Of a stretch of 64,000 nt of DNA, positions 1 to 11,940 are shown piece after piece (position 1 is the stretch's first letter; each line of letters starts with the position of its first letter). The stretch is taken from the NCBI GenBank assembly GCA_035772735.1, contig JASDFA010000027.1:36314001-36378000 (forward strand), in the 5' to 3' direction. This DNA is from Datura wrightii (taxonomy: Eukaryota > Streptophyta > Magnoliopsida > Solanales > Solanaceae). The notes beneath the pieces were generated by a model. The model had not been told where the DNA came from. It saw nothing but the letters and a program-made list of their open reading frames with translations, and did not search any database. Both the position numbers and the translations under genes were made by a program.

Positions 1-1004
1 AATTTTCAGTGAGGGTCCACGTCGGTGGCGTGTCACGGAGGCAGTGCTCCATGATGCACTCCGTGACACGTTGCTTGTTATTCCGGGAAAAATTTCCACT
101 AGTATAAATAGAATACTTAGGTTCATTTTTCAATATTCTGACTTGGTGGAGCAAGAACGTGGGTTACAGGCAGTTGAGCGGACGAAAATCTCAGGGTTTT
201 TCTCTATCTCCTTCTTCTTTAATTCAATTGCTTGTATGTTTAACACTCATTTAACGATGTTTAATCCACAAATGAGTGGCTAATTCTTCTTCTTGCTGAG
301 GTTAAGAACAATTGTATTGAAATGTGATTGTTGATTAAATTGGTTTTTCATCTTTTCTTCCATGGTTGTTCTATTGATTCTTGTTCTTACTGCATTAATG
401 TGTGGCCTACGTTAATGTACATCTAAAAAGTCGGGTTTCACTCGAGAGAGCAAGAAATTGGAAATTTGTGAATTAATAGGATATGATCCTTTCTTAGTTT
501 GGGAAAATTGAGAATTGATTTACCTTCAGGATAGAAATATACCTGAAAGTCATATTAGTCAATTTAGGAACCGGGTTTGTATGGCTAGAACATGAATTTC
601 GTTTAATCACAGAAATGTAGGTGGACGATTCATGATTCTTAAGTTGGGTTAAATACGAAAGTTTTAATCCATTGGCATTAGTTCTTGACTAGCAACCGGA
701 GAAAAAGTTAACCAATTTATATCGATAATTTATTTCCTTACGTGTTCAATTAACCTCAGTATGCTCACATTCATAGTTCAGACTCACATTAGATACTCGT
801 TTTAGACTTAGCATAAAAATTAGAACCCAAAATATCTAACTCTTGGTTACACTATTGTCTTCATTTTTAGAATTAAAATATAGTATACTTGAGCAGATTG
901 TTACCCTATCCCAGTCCCTGTGAGATCGATACTTGGCTTACTTAAGCCACTTTACTACTTGTTCGACCACGTGCACTTGCGTGTAGTTATATACCCATAT
1001 AACA
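1..1004 (+). repeat. L: LTR of a Tat/Athila-like gypsy element, 5' end outside the window
   Basis: This is the 3' part or most of an LTR in plus orientation. It has a TATAAATA box at 103-110 and a pyrimidine-rich leader after about 190. Its end (about 905-1004: CCCTGTGAGATCGATAC, TTGTTCGACCACGTGCACTTG, then ..ATAACA) resembles the typical 3' end of Tat/Athila-type LTRs and ends in CA. Directly after it the sequence resumes as the minus-strand LTR J, so L is inserted in J; the presumed target duplication would start AATAG at 1005. The internal region is not on the right, so this is a 3' LTR or a solo LTR. The small open frame at 44-283 crosses the TATA box and is not credible as a gene. Confidence 0.6.
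29..110 (+). promoter_or_regulatory. Inverted repeat plus TATA box in LTR L
   Basis: CGTGTCACGGAG (29-40) and CTCCGTGACACG (59-70) form a perfect 12-bp inverted repeat with an 18-nt loop. A TATAAATA box follows at 103-110. The same arms with the same spacing occur upstream of the TATA box in the LTRs of element C (45329-45370). The position suggests a core-promoter-proximal element; its function is unknown. Confidence 0.6.
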
Positions 1005-3096
1005 AATAGCCGAACAACTAAGAAACTGGTGAATTGTTGGGGTAAATACCCAGCTAACTCTAAATGTCTAAAACTAGTAACAAAATACAATATCTAGAAA
1101 AGAACATCTGGTCCTCGGCAAATAAGGACTCACCACAGTGGTCTATTGAACATTGCCGGAGAAGGACTATTGATAGTGCTGAGTCTGAGAACCTCCGCCT
1201 GTATCATAAGATAATACAATATACAAGGTATGCATCAGTACTTTAAATGTACTGAGTAAGAGAGATATAAAGTAAATCTAAAGATACTGAAAATCTGCAA
1301 GTGGAACTAACATAACATGCAATGACTATAACTAGAATCATAAATACTGAAAGCATCTAGAAAGCTGATAATGTTTTAAGTACTAATAACTATCTAAAGG
1401 TCATACATAGATCTAGAAACTGAAAGACTAGACTGAATTGAAGACTGTGACTATACTGGACTGAGTTGTACTATACTATACTGCGGGAGAACTATAACCA
1501 ACATGTAACCACATGAGCTAGACGTGGAGTTTGACGTATACCTCCCATCAAAGAAGGCCCACTATACCTTGCCAGAGTATAGTAGCTGAACTAGGTGATC
1601 ATTGTCTAATTCCCATTCAGGCTAATAACTACGATGGCAACGTAGTTTAAGGAACCTGTGTGCGCTGAACTCTGGCCCGCACGATGCTATGTTTGACTCC
1701 CATTGGAAATCCTAATTTTGACTAACTAGACTGATAACTCAAAACTGTTATGCTAAGACTTAAGTCAGGAATACTTATATGAAAGTTCCCTAAATGTATG
1801 AAGGATCTGATAACTGAAAGCTAAGTGTTCTAAGACTGGCCAGAGCTACTTTATCTGAAAGCGTCGTAACCGTCTAAGGAACAACCTGATGACTGAGACT
1901 ATGGAGTTTTACTAAACTCCTCAAAAGACTGAATGTAGTCAAACTGATCAGATAACATTTCTGTAGGGTACTAAGAAAGCTAAGCACTGACTACGAATGA
2001 ACAAGCAATAAGCTAACTATTGTTCCCATAACTGTACTACCATGGTGATTAAAAGAACTATTAGAATCAGGCAACATTCATATCTGGAAAATTATGCAAG
2101 ACTCTTTCAATTACATTTTAGGATTAGGGCTAAAACACATATTTCATAGAAAATATATCAACATGAATCATAGCTAGTAATGACCTTCAAGATTTCACAA
2201 GAATCATGGCAAGAAGGAAGATTGATAATCTAACTCAAGAACAACCCTAACATTGATCTTTAGAGAACTAGAATTGATAGGGTTTCTATAAGAGTTTTGG
2301 GGCACAAGGGAAGAATAATTCCCTTGTTAAAATCCCACATACCTGGAGAAGGATCCTTGAGAAAGTCCTTGAGAATTTGAGAAGAAAGATTGGCTATCCT
2401 AGCTTTCCCTGAGAAGTCTGCCTGGAACTTCGACGTACTGAATTTGACGATTGAGAGAGAAATGAGAGGGATAAGTCGATCAACCCCTTTATTTTCTTCT
2501 AAACATACTAGAAACGGCGTAATTTAGGGATTAAAATCATTGGGAAGTTACAAAAATGCCCCTGAAATTCGGACTATTAAAATCCCACTGTCAGTCACCA
2601 CGAGGGAACTAACGAGTTGTTAGGTCACTGGATGACTCGTGGCCTCTCCTCATTGCCACTAGCAACTTTTCCCCCTTTTCTGAGCTTATTTGACTACTTC
2701 ACTGAATGATTCATCATGACTCCGAATGGATCATTTCACCACACATTGTGACACTCTAAAACTCAAGTTTACAACCATCCATCTTACCCCATGGGACACC
2801 TAATGACTCATTAGGTGTCACAACGACTCTTCGCCCCCACTCATCACCATCATTAGAATTTTCTCTTCTTACACCCTTTCCAAATGATTTCACTTGACAA
2901 GTCATGAAGTTACACCACGACTCGTCCCCCAACTTATTAAGTCCCTAGGAAAATCCCAATATTCACCAACTGAGTGACCCATCGAATCACATAACAAGTC
3001 ACTTCATGACTCGTTCTGTGACCTGGTGCAGGTTTTCTTGTTTTTTTTTTAATTTCAATTCTCTAGTTTGATCTTAGGGACTTTTGGGGTGTTACA
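1005..3096 (-). repeat. J: gypsy (Tekay-like) LTR, solo or 5' LTR, cut by L
   Basis: Read on the minus strand, the LTR starts TGTAACACCCC at 3096 and continues through a region rich in ACGAGTCGT-type palindromes (about 2590-3010). It then matches the A/D-type LTR 3' part: the reverse complement of the CAGCTAACTC and GGTGAGTCCT blocks is readable at about 1045-1135. The match to D's LTR runs to about 1005, where L begins, so the LTR terminus should lie left of the window. Its right flank is the decayed gag of element I, which excludes a 3' LTR. The 60-aa open frame at 1064-1246 is within the LTR and is not a gene. Confidence 0.65.
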
Positions 3097-4107
3097 CTTG
3101 CTCTAGATGATCCCAACTATCTATAATACCAGGTTCAAGATCTGTGTACCAATCAAAGCATTTTCTTTGGGAGATCGGCCGAACTGTTTGACAAGATAAT
3201 TACCATAAGTTCCAACATCATTACAAGTATTGATAAAATGTGCTACATGGTTTTATGATTTACTTTTCCATCAAATTGTTGTAATTTAGGAGGTTGATAG
3301 CCCACATACATCTTTAAGTTATCAATCCTTTATGTATGCGACTTAGCATACATGAGAGAAAATCTAGATGAGGACTCTGATTTATCTTTGATGGCCCCTA
3401 TTATGAAGTCCTTCAATTGGTCAATAGGAATTAAACCTTCAGCGGAGACTTGAATCTCTTAGACCATAGTTATTTGCTTTATGGAGGAATTCCTTTATCT
3501 TGAATTTCAAGAAGCTTCATAAGCACTTGAATTGATTCTCTCGCAGTCATGCTCTTCAACTTATTTTGTTAGGTTTGAATGTTTAGCATCTTGTTATTGC
3601 ACATGCTTTGTCAAGCTTTTAACCGCTTTAGTTAAATTTATAAGTTGTTCTTCTATAGTGGAAGTGTCAATATCATTATTTGCACAATCGTTGTTGATGT
3701 TGGAGAATAACGTGGATTGTCACAAAGATTGATCTTTGACTGGATCACACCATGCATTATAAGTGGAGAGGATCTGTCACTTGAAGTATCATCATATCTC
3801 TCTATGGAGAGTTGTTGGATTCAAAGAGGTCAATTAGGGACAAAGTATTCTTAATCCTTTCAGCAACATTGCTTCCTCCTTCTAATGCTTTTGTAGGATC
3901 TTGCTCTTTTGGGGGATGAATATCCAAAGACTTGAGTTGATGCAAATGATATTTATATTGCTTGTTATCTCAACATGCTTGCTTTGATTTTTGTAACCGA
4001 TCCAACACTTTTAAAAGTAAAACTGAAGATTCTTTCACATCAGCAGAGAAATTGGAGTCAACAGCCTTCATGGAAGTTGATTTGGTGTTGATCTTCTTTA
4101 AAGCCAT
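3097..4107 (-). pseudogene. I: gag N-terminal remnant of a gypsy-type element, cut by J
   Basis: The minus-strand ATG is at 4105-4107 (MALKKINTK...). Recognisable patches follow with stops and frameshifts. One near 3500-3540 reads MTARESIQVLMKLLEIQDK; another near 3100-3330 reads IDNLKMYVGYQPPKLQQFDGK, then HFINTCNDVGTYGNYLVKQF and DWYTDLEPG in shifted frames. These resemble the capsid region of a gag carried by large Solanaceae gypsy elements with GCCCAGTGG-like leader sequences; this family assignment is from memory. The ATG is only 75 nt from the 5' LTR end (4183). The frame is broken many times and stops where J is inserted at 3096, so the rest of the element should lie left of the window. 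Confidence 0.6.
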
Positions 4108-4182
4108 TTCAATGTTCCTAAACTTTGGTATTTGAAAATATGAGATGAGAGGTAGAGGTTGTCCACTAGGTATGCTAGAATT

Positions 4183-5112
4183 TGTAGATAATAAAATTCA
4201 AATCGAGAAAATAATTTCCAAGACGGAAAAATATTTCAATAATCGTATTATTTTATTTCACATAAAAGTGTTACAATCTCGATGAGTCCTCTGATTTTTT
4301 TTTTCGAATATAAATTCTAGTGCTTCTTAAATCTAGTGGTCTTGATCTTTATTTGTATTGGAATTCAAAGCCTTCTGAGCTTGATCTTAAATCTGATGGA
4401 TTTGATGTTGATTTATACTTGAATTCAAAGGCTTTTGAGTTTGATCTTGAATCTTTGTGTTTGATCTCTAAAACTTGTAGAGAAATATTTGAGTACTTGA
4501 ATGCTTATAGCTTGTAGAAAAATCTATGAAGTTTGATCTATGAGCTCTATCTAGCTTCTTGTTGAAATTTTGGTCCCTTTTTTGAATTATGAGACCCTTA
4601 TTTATAGTGTAGGATGGAAGAGTTGTTATAAGGATAAACTCCTCTCAGCCAATTAGATTTAAGCTAACATGACAATATTTGATTGGTAGGAACATGTCAT
4701 TTGTACACGTGGTGCATTTAATTGGCCTTTGATTTGATTAGGCATGTACTGTCATTTTGACATGTGGCATGATCCTATTAATTATTTTATTTGACTTGGC
4801 ATGAGATGCCGTTTGACATGTGGTATCAATTTGCGCCTCTAGAAAGATGACATCTTGAGCTTAATAAAGTGGGCTCATCATTTGTAGCTCAATTTGATGT
4901 ACTAGCCCGATGAAGTTGGATCATTAATTAAATTAATATTTATTGGACTAAAATAGTTAAGTCAATTATACTAATTCATAATATTTATTTAGATTAACAT
5001 ATCTTAAATTTTAATACAATCTGAATTTCTTACGGGTTTATAGTTAATAAAATTTAGTTGTCCACAATGCCTGTTGAATAATAACTTATATAAATTCAAT
5101 AATAATCTTTCA
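4183..5112 (-). repeat. I: 5' LTR (about 930 bp)
   Basis: On the minus strand it begins TGAAAGATTATTATTG at 5112 and ends ..TATCTACA at 4183, with TG..CA termini. A TATA-type sequence (CTATAAATAAGGG on the minus strand, about 4593-4605) precedes a leader full of GATCTT/CAAG words. The sequence just after the LTR (AATTCTAGCATACCTAGTGGAC on the minus strand, about 4160-4182) resembles the GGCATGCCCAGTGGGAC leader often next to such LTRs. The right flank is K's 3' LTR. No second LTR is in the window, so the target duplication cannot be checked. Confidence 0.55.
4335..4454. repeat. 60-bp tandem duplication inside LTR I
   Basis: There are two adjacent 60-bp units (4335-4394, 4395-4454). Each reads as a GAT/CTTGAT-rich stretch with a shared GAATTCAAAG core and the ending GATCTT(A/G)AATCT. 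In the plus frame they give two 20-residue repeats inside the 65-aa open frame 4320-4517, which explains why that frame stays open. This is repeat structure of LTR leader sequence, not a protein gene. Confidence 0.75.
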
Positions 5113-6144
5113 GTTAAAAGGATATTGCAAAAGGAGTTGGAGTTGGACTAGGATTCAAGAGGATCCTAATTTGATGAGAAAAATAACTTTCTTGTTAGTA
5201 ACGAGATTATTTGTTATTATGTTGCAACCTACTGTCTCAAAAAATCAGATTCTTTGAGCAATTCTGCAAGAAGGTAAAAATCAAAAAAGTAAATCAACGT
5301 AAGGTGTTTACATGTTGAAAAGTGAAAACTACTTGCTCAAGGGAGTCAAAAAGCACGACCAGTCTCTCTATAGGACTTGCGTTTAAGTTTTTACTATAAA
5401 AGAGTAGTTTAAGGTTACAACTCTTTTTGTACACCTAAAAAACTGTTCCCGCTAGTTCCTAGCTCTACACACAATAATTTTTCCTAATTGTTGGTAACTC
5501 TCAAACTCTTTAATGAATCTATCCAATCATAGAAGTCATTAAAGATATATCCTGATATAAATTGATTCTTTTATTATAGCAGTTGACGTTTCTTCTTGAG
5601 ACTCTCTCTTATAGATCTTTCTCTATTTGTGTGCAGTCTCTTCCATAGTTTCTTTTTGTGCTATATTTATAGGAGTAAATAACCTCTTATTGTTCTCAAA
5701 ATCCAACTAAGACTTGATTCAGTTAATTGCTCGAAACCATTCATTAGACATGGATTTCATCTTCACGCATGTACAAACAACTTCTCCAAATTCCAAGATA
5801 ATTTTAATTATTCAATTTATTATAATGTTTCCATATCTTGAACTTTAGTTTTTTTTTTTATAAAATTGAATTAAATTTTAATACCATTCTCCAATTCTAT
5901 ATAGAATAACTTCTTCAAATAATCTTCAGTTCTCTAGTTCTTTTTCTAAAAGACCAATTCCTCTTCAGTGTTGTCTGCTTTACCAATTTCTTTTGGAGAT
6001 CCATCAAGGACCTGGTTCTTGTATATTATTCTTCATTATTTCTTGTAGGTAAATTGTCACTTGTACAATATTTTTTAATCATACAAATACCATATGATCT
6101 TGAATGAATATTCAAAGATCAAGGTAGCTCCTGAAACCTCAGCA
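5113..6144 (-). repeat. K: probable copia 3' LTR
   Basis: On the minus strand it starts TGCTGAGGTTTCAGG at 6144, right after the polypurine tract AAAAAAGGAGAAAT. A TATA-type CCTATAAATATAG lies on the minus strand at 5661-5673. The far end abuts LTR I at 5112 without a recognisable CA terminus, so the LTR may be cut there by element I. There is no second copy to compare with. Confidence 0.45.
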
Positions 6145-6157
6145 ATTTCTCCTTTTT
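6145..6157 (-). other. K: polypurine tract
   Basis: On the minus strand the sequence GTTTGTCATCATCAAAAAAG followed by GAGAAAT lies directly before the LTR start TGCTGAGG. A TTTGTCATCATCAAAAAGGGGGAG-like context is typical of plant copia 3' ends. Confidence 0.55.
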
Positions 6158-8430
6158 TGATGATGACAAACTCATAGCAGCTTAATACTTCTTCATTTGC
6201 ATTCAGTAGCTTCATCAATCTTCGTATTTTCTTTGATATGAATATTCCCCCTTAGGCATAGCTCTTTTGTTGCTAATCTTCCCCTTTAGACATAGCTCCT
6301 ATATTGACAATCTACCTCCTAAGAACTAGCTCCATATTGGTTCAACATTTCCATCTCCATGTTGATCTACTTCTAACGTTTGTAAGATGTTAAGCTTACT
6401 CCAGTCAATGTAAATATTTAGCAAGATGTTAAGCTCACTTTAGTTTACCTAGATTTTAGAAATATGTTAAGCTTGTCTTTAGTATATGTAGGGCCTTACC
6501 TTCCATTCTTTTTAATCCTCTAAATAGATAGGTTTGAGATTTTCAACCTAATAACTCATTAAAGTCTAAATACAAGATATTTTGATGCATTCTTTTTATC
6601 CAGAAGGATCAAATCAAATAGATAATTATATTGGTTAGCTTACAACACTTCTATAAAAAAATTTAGTATAGTTTTGGTATTTAAATGTGGCTCCAAAAAA
6701 GATTCTTTTTCTAAGAAGGAAAGTTTTCTAAATAAGTTTCCAAGAAACTTATCAGAGAACCAACGACATCTTTTAATTCCCCCCGCCTTCTTCATTATTA
6801 GTTTTCTGCTGTGACTTTTTTTTCTAATGAAACATGAATCTTAAGATCTTTATTGTCATACCTCTCGATTAATCTATTTGCATTAATTTGTTGGACTAAT
6901 ACTCAGGGGACCAGGTTCTATCAATTTCTTTTATTTTTTCAGTGCTTGATCATCATACAAAATAAAATTTTGCAAGGGTCTAGTATTCCATTTTGATTTT
7001 TCTAACACAGATTTAACAATGATATACTTCTCAATTTTCATCGGCATCCATTCCTCATAATCCTAATCCTCCTTTTCAAATTCCACCTCTTTTTTCCCCT
7101 CAATCATTATGTTTGAGATCTTTTATTTTTGTTGGGCTTTTAGAAAGTAAGATTTTTTGTGTGATTTTAAAGCATGAGAATCTCAAGATCATTAGAAACA
7201 GACAGGGAAGAGTCTTGAGAGATTAATTTTTATAAAGGTATAATGTGGTCAAGTATCCAGGTGGTATGAAAACAAGGTTGATGATACGTGGTTTGGTAAG
7301 GATGTTTATAGACCTGGATTAATCATTTAGCAATGTATACAAGGTTGTGCAATTTAACAATAAGAAAGGGAGATGCATACTTGACTAGTTATAAGAACCA
7401 GTCTTTGACTTGCTTCTTTGAGGCTGATCATTTTTAAGAGTTGAAAAATATCACCAGATCTCTTCTAGCCTTATTGATCTATTGATAAGTGTGTATACCT
7501 AATATTTAATCTTGATCTAGACACATGTCATAGATTCATCCACCAATATTTTGACTAAAATATGGCCAAATACTGAGGTAATCAAGAGAGTTCTTGATCA
7601 ATTTCTTCAGCATATTCAGTTCAGTCTCTTCAACTGTATCTTATGTGATTTCTATTTCTTCATCACATGTTTTCTATTCTTCTTCTTATGAATTATTCCT
7701 TAATTAGGGTGATAACCACAATTCCTTCTTTTGCATGAGGAACCAAGTTTTTTACTACTTCTCTTATTAATCTACACATCATATTTATCTTCTAGAGAAC
7801 TAGTTGCTTCATCTGGGTTCTAAACAGATTTTCAAAAATTTCATAAATATAGAGTCATTTGTCTGTGTGTATCTTGACTATTTTCTTCTATAAAATCTCT
7901 TGCTTATCTATTCCCAAGCCATCAGAGAACCAGGTTCTTTGGCTCTTCATCACCTCCGAACCTATTCTTTCTATCATATTCTTATGACACTTCTTCATTT
8001 ATTATTCTTCCTATCTCATCTTCTGGGAGTGAGATTGTTCCTTTTATGTGCCCCAACCTCTCTCTTCATGGGCTTTTAGTAGAAGAAAATATGAACTCTT
8101 TTCTTTTTCATGTGTTAAGACCTCCACACGTGCTCTTTCTTCCTCCTACTTTAGCTCTTTTCGACTTGATCAGTGGTTGATTTTAGGAACCCACCCATTC
8201 TTTGTTCCCTTTCTCCTAGAGGAATAACAATTGGGACATCTTCCACTTAATCTAGTCAATTCTATTTTTTTTATTAAGGACCGGGTTCATTTGTCTTCTT
8301 TTCTTTGTGAGTTACTCTAAGCTTGATCATGCATATATCTTCAGGATGTCCAGTGCAAGGATGATTTATGAGATAGAAATACACAAATTCCCATGATGTG
8401 CTCTTTTATCTCCATAACTTGCTTTATTTA
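6158..8430 (-). other. K: non-coding internal region, no recognisable pol
   Basis: About 2.3 kb of AT-rich sequence with no long open frame on either strand. I found none of the copia pol landmarks (no MDSGCSxHMT-like protease start, no integrase or YVDD-like RT motif). A GGACC(A/T/G)GGTTC or GAACCAGGTTC 11-mer, an odd palindrome, recurs at 6008, 6908, 7927 and 8278. On the minus strand at about 8180-8230 a short GWVPKINH-like piece recalls copia gag C-terminal sequence, so part of this may be decayed gag. Confidence 0.4.
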
Positions 8431-9301
8431 ATTCTTCATGTAACACCCTATTTCTCTTAAGTTCAACATGCAACTCTTTCTTGACAGCTCTGGATATGAT
8501 TTTTTATTATTTATAAGTATCCTTAGCCTGGTATTTAGCTTCTGAGAGTGTATTTCAAGTTCTTATTTCTCCATCTCTAATGTGTCTTTCACATTACTTA
8601 TTGAGAGAACCCATTTCTTGAGATCTTCAATTAGTTATTCCAGGCTCTCTAAATCTTCTCCTCAATTTTTGAGATCTGATTCAAGAGAAGTATATGCATC
8701 CACCACCTTCTCTTGTAGACTAATACAGTGATTTTCATGGACATTCTTGATATCAGTTTATATGTATTTCACAATCATCATCTCCATACTCTTGGTCTGA
8801 AAAGGCCATCAATGTTGGGATATCTTCTGATTCAGATTCCCCTTTTACTACTAGAAATTGATTCCTTTCAACTACTTCATCATCCTCATCATCACTTTAA
8901 GGAATTTTCTATAGAAGCTAATATCTTTCTCACAATTTGATCTGCTTTCCCAGTACTTATCCTTCTTCTAGGGACCTATTTCCTTCTTCTTCTAGTCATC
9001 TTCCTTCTCTGGGAAATAGCTAATAAAGTGGTCTGGTCCTCCACATATGGAGCATCCCATGGATTGCTTCTACCGGGTCATGATCTTGAAGTGCCTCCTC
9101 TATTTAGGAACCCATCTTTATTTATTATTCTTCCAAACCTTTTGGTGAGTAATTCCAAGGTCTTGGTCCTGGATAGCTGTGAGGACCAGGCTCACATCTT
9201 TGCTTGTGAAAGTGCTCTTTTGATTCTGAATTTTCCTCATCTTATAAGTCTTAAAAATTTCTACGAATTCATCTATGGTCATTGTCTCCCGATTATTTGC
9301 C
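8430..9301 (-). pseudogene. K: copia gag C-terminal half, decayed
   Basis: The minus strand reads EANNRETMTIDEFVEIFKTY (about 9301-9240), then LVLTAIQDQDLGI. A zinc knuckle CSICGGPDHFISYF (about 9065-9025) follows, in which the last cysteine of CX2CX4HX4C is replaced by F. Further downstream (8430-8940) there is acidic, coiled-coil-like sequence (VVERNQFLVVKGESESEDIP, SLQEKVVDAYTSLESDL) with several stops. This matches the UBN2-type gag of plant copia elements. The plus-strand open frames at 8728-8940 and 9028-9312 are antisense shadows of this gag. Confidence 0.6.
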
Positions 9302-9309
9302 TCTATAAT

Positions 9310-10177
9310 TAGGGGTGCTCACGGTTTGATGAAAAATCAAATCAAATCGCAAACCAAACAAAACCGAATAAAAAATTGATATTTGATTCGGATTGATTTG
9401 GTTTGGTTTTAAATTTTAAAAATCGATAATATTTGATTTGGTTTTGGTTTTAGTGAAAAAACCAAAGAAATAATCAAACCAAACTGATAAATTTTATACA
9501 TAAATTTAATAATTATTTGAATATATATTATCACTTTTTTTAAATAATAAAAAATATTTTATACCTTTTAATTATTAATTTTGTTTTAGTATACCTTATT
9601 TCATATGCACTACAACATTTTTAAATTCTATTACTTAAAAAATATGTTCAAACCCAACACTTTAAGCTAATTGTTTATATGTGGTGTGACATATTGCCGA
9701 TTTTTTTAATTTTCTTCGCTAAGACATCCATCTAATCTTCAATCATTTGCTTCTTTGATTATTGAAGGATTAACCATTCTATTTAAAGTTATATATTGTT
9801 TCTGGTGTGAATATTATAAACGTGAAGTGGAAAACCTTCTGCATTTATGCAACTTAAACATGCTAAAACTTTTGAATAGTGTTGAAAAATAATAGAAGAT
9901 TCAGATACATTCATCTCATGATAGTAGAGAGAAATTTATTGATTCCTAATGTTCAATTGAAATAATTATCTCATGTCTCTATAGTTTTACTATTATTAAT
10001 TTATCATTAGCTAGTTATAAATTGAAAAATCGAACCAAGCCGACCAAAATGACAAGAAATCGAAAGTTATTTATTTTATTTGGTTTGGTTTGATTTTGGA
10101 AATTTAAAAACAGACTAAATTAGTTTGGTTTTGATTTTAATAAAAAATTGACCCAAACCGAACCATGAAGACCCCTA
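9310..10177. mobile_element. Non-autonomous hAT-type transposon (MITE-like, 868 bp)
   Basis: It starts TAGGGGTGCTCACGGTTTG and ends with the near-inverse ..CATGAAGACCCCTA, so terminal inverted repeats of about 11 bp or more are visible. It is flanked by a perfect 8-bp target duplication TCTATAAT (9302-9309 and 10178-10185). An 8-bp duplication with TAGGG termini is the hAT signature. Subterminal GGTTTGGTTT / AAACCAAACC blocks continue the inverted symmetry for more than 80 bp on each side. There is no coding capacity. It sits inside the K gag and excising it rejoins the frame ..NAIIEANN... Confidence 0.85.
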
Positions 10178-11940
10178 TCTATAATAGCATTCACTTTTCT
10201 TTCCCAAGAGTGTAATACCCTCGATGTTTCTAAGATCAGATTCCGGGCTTGGAAAGAAATCAGACTAAAAAGGGAAGTTTTGTGCAAAACGAGTCGGGGA
10301 ACAACTCATTAGGAGGCCTAACAAATTGTGGTTAGCCCCATGGGAAGACAGTTTTAAGGTATGGTTAAGTCAGGTGATGACGGACGACCTAACAAGTCGT
10401 CTTTCCTGGCAACAACTCGTCAAGTTGGTTGTTGGATGGATGGCAGCGTCCCCGAGTTGAGCCTTAAGCAGTGTAGTTGATGGAAGGATGTGACGAGTCG
10501 TTAGGTGAGGCAACGACTCGTCATGTCAGTCATTAGGAGGGAGGAGCTGAGACCATAAAGGAATTTCCAGTCCACTTGACGAATGGATATAACGAGTCGT
10601 TGGAGTTGGAGACGATTCATTATGTTGGTCGTGGCTTGAAGAATGATTAAACTATGTGAATTTACCAGTGCGCTTAACGGGCAAGATCACCGTTATGGGA
10701 TTGTACAATGACTTATTACGTGAGTCGTGACTTTAGATTCGGGAAAATTTCTAGTTTTCTTCAGGGACATTTTTGTAAACTCCTATGCTTTTTACTTTTA
10801 AACTACGTCGTTTTGTATACTGTTTGGGACATTTTTAAGGGTTTCTACAAGTCTAAACCCTCATTCTCTCAAAATATCTCTCAAGTTCTTCTTCTTCCTC
10901 TCCTCCCAAGAATCAAGAACTTCACCAAGGTGTCCATCAAGCTTCAAGGAAGATTTCGAGCAGGGTACTTCTACCAAGTATGCAGGTCTTTCAACAAGGA
11001 TACTCTTCCATCTTTGTGTCCCAAAAGTATTTTTGTATTAATAGGTCGATTTCAACAAATCTATAAAAGCATGATCTAGGGTTTGTATTATGGGTAAATT
11101 TCTTTTATAATCCTCATAAATGCTATTATCTACTGTGATTATGATATTATTTGCGATATAAACAATGGGTTGTCTTGAATTGTGAAATATAGGTTGGGAA
11201 TGTATGAGTGTAGTATGTTCTTCATAAATTGGCTTGAGTATTGAATGAGGTTTATTTATTTCTCCCTTGATTATCATATAAATTCATGAACATGATGGAA
11301 TTGTGGAAATATTGTATGATTAACCCTAATGACCCGATTAGGACATTAATAACTATTTGGGATAAGTGGAGTTTGCGGGCTTGAGCAATTGAAAGTAAAT
11401 TATGTAACATCACAATGTTTTTGATTTAATTGATTGGGTGTGATTATATTGTATTTATATTGATGGATTACGAAGCTTGGGCGGATTCTAAATTGTTTTT
11501 CCTTACAAAAATTATTTTTCAAATTTTGAATCTAAAATGCCTATGGATGAAAAGTTCGTAAAAGAAGTGATTGATGATAAATGTGAGATGATGATGAGGT
11601 TGATGATGAAAAGCACATTTCTACAAGTACCCATGATTACGTCATTGTTTTCAAAATAAATTTGTTAGATCCAAGTGTGATGAAGCTTTGGGTAATTCCT
11701 ACATATCGATTTAAAATGATGATTTTCCCGAAATAAGCTTACCACATTATTTGGAGCGAAGTCTCCCAAATTTTATAAATGTTAGCTTGTGGTATGTTTT
11801 GAAATAAATGAAACCATGCATCTATGATAAAGTATGAGTGGAATCTATCAATCTTGCATGACCTTATGCTACATGTTGAATGAGATGAATTCGGAGTTTT
11901 GGATGTCATGATAGTATAATGCGGCAAGCTTAATCTATGG

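Noticed and set aside
44..283. 79-aa open frame at the window start
   Set aside because: It begins between the hairpin arms and runs across the TATA box and leader of LTR L, so it is not a plausible transcript-derived frame.
3532..3732. 66-aa plus-strand open frame with hydrophobic stretch
   Set aside because: Antisense to the gag remnant of I; the minus-strand reading matches gag, the plus-strand reading matches nothing.
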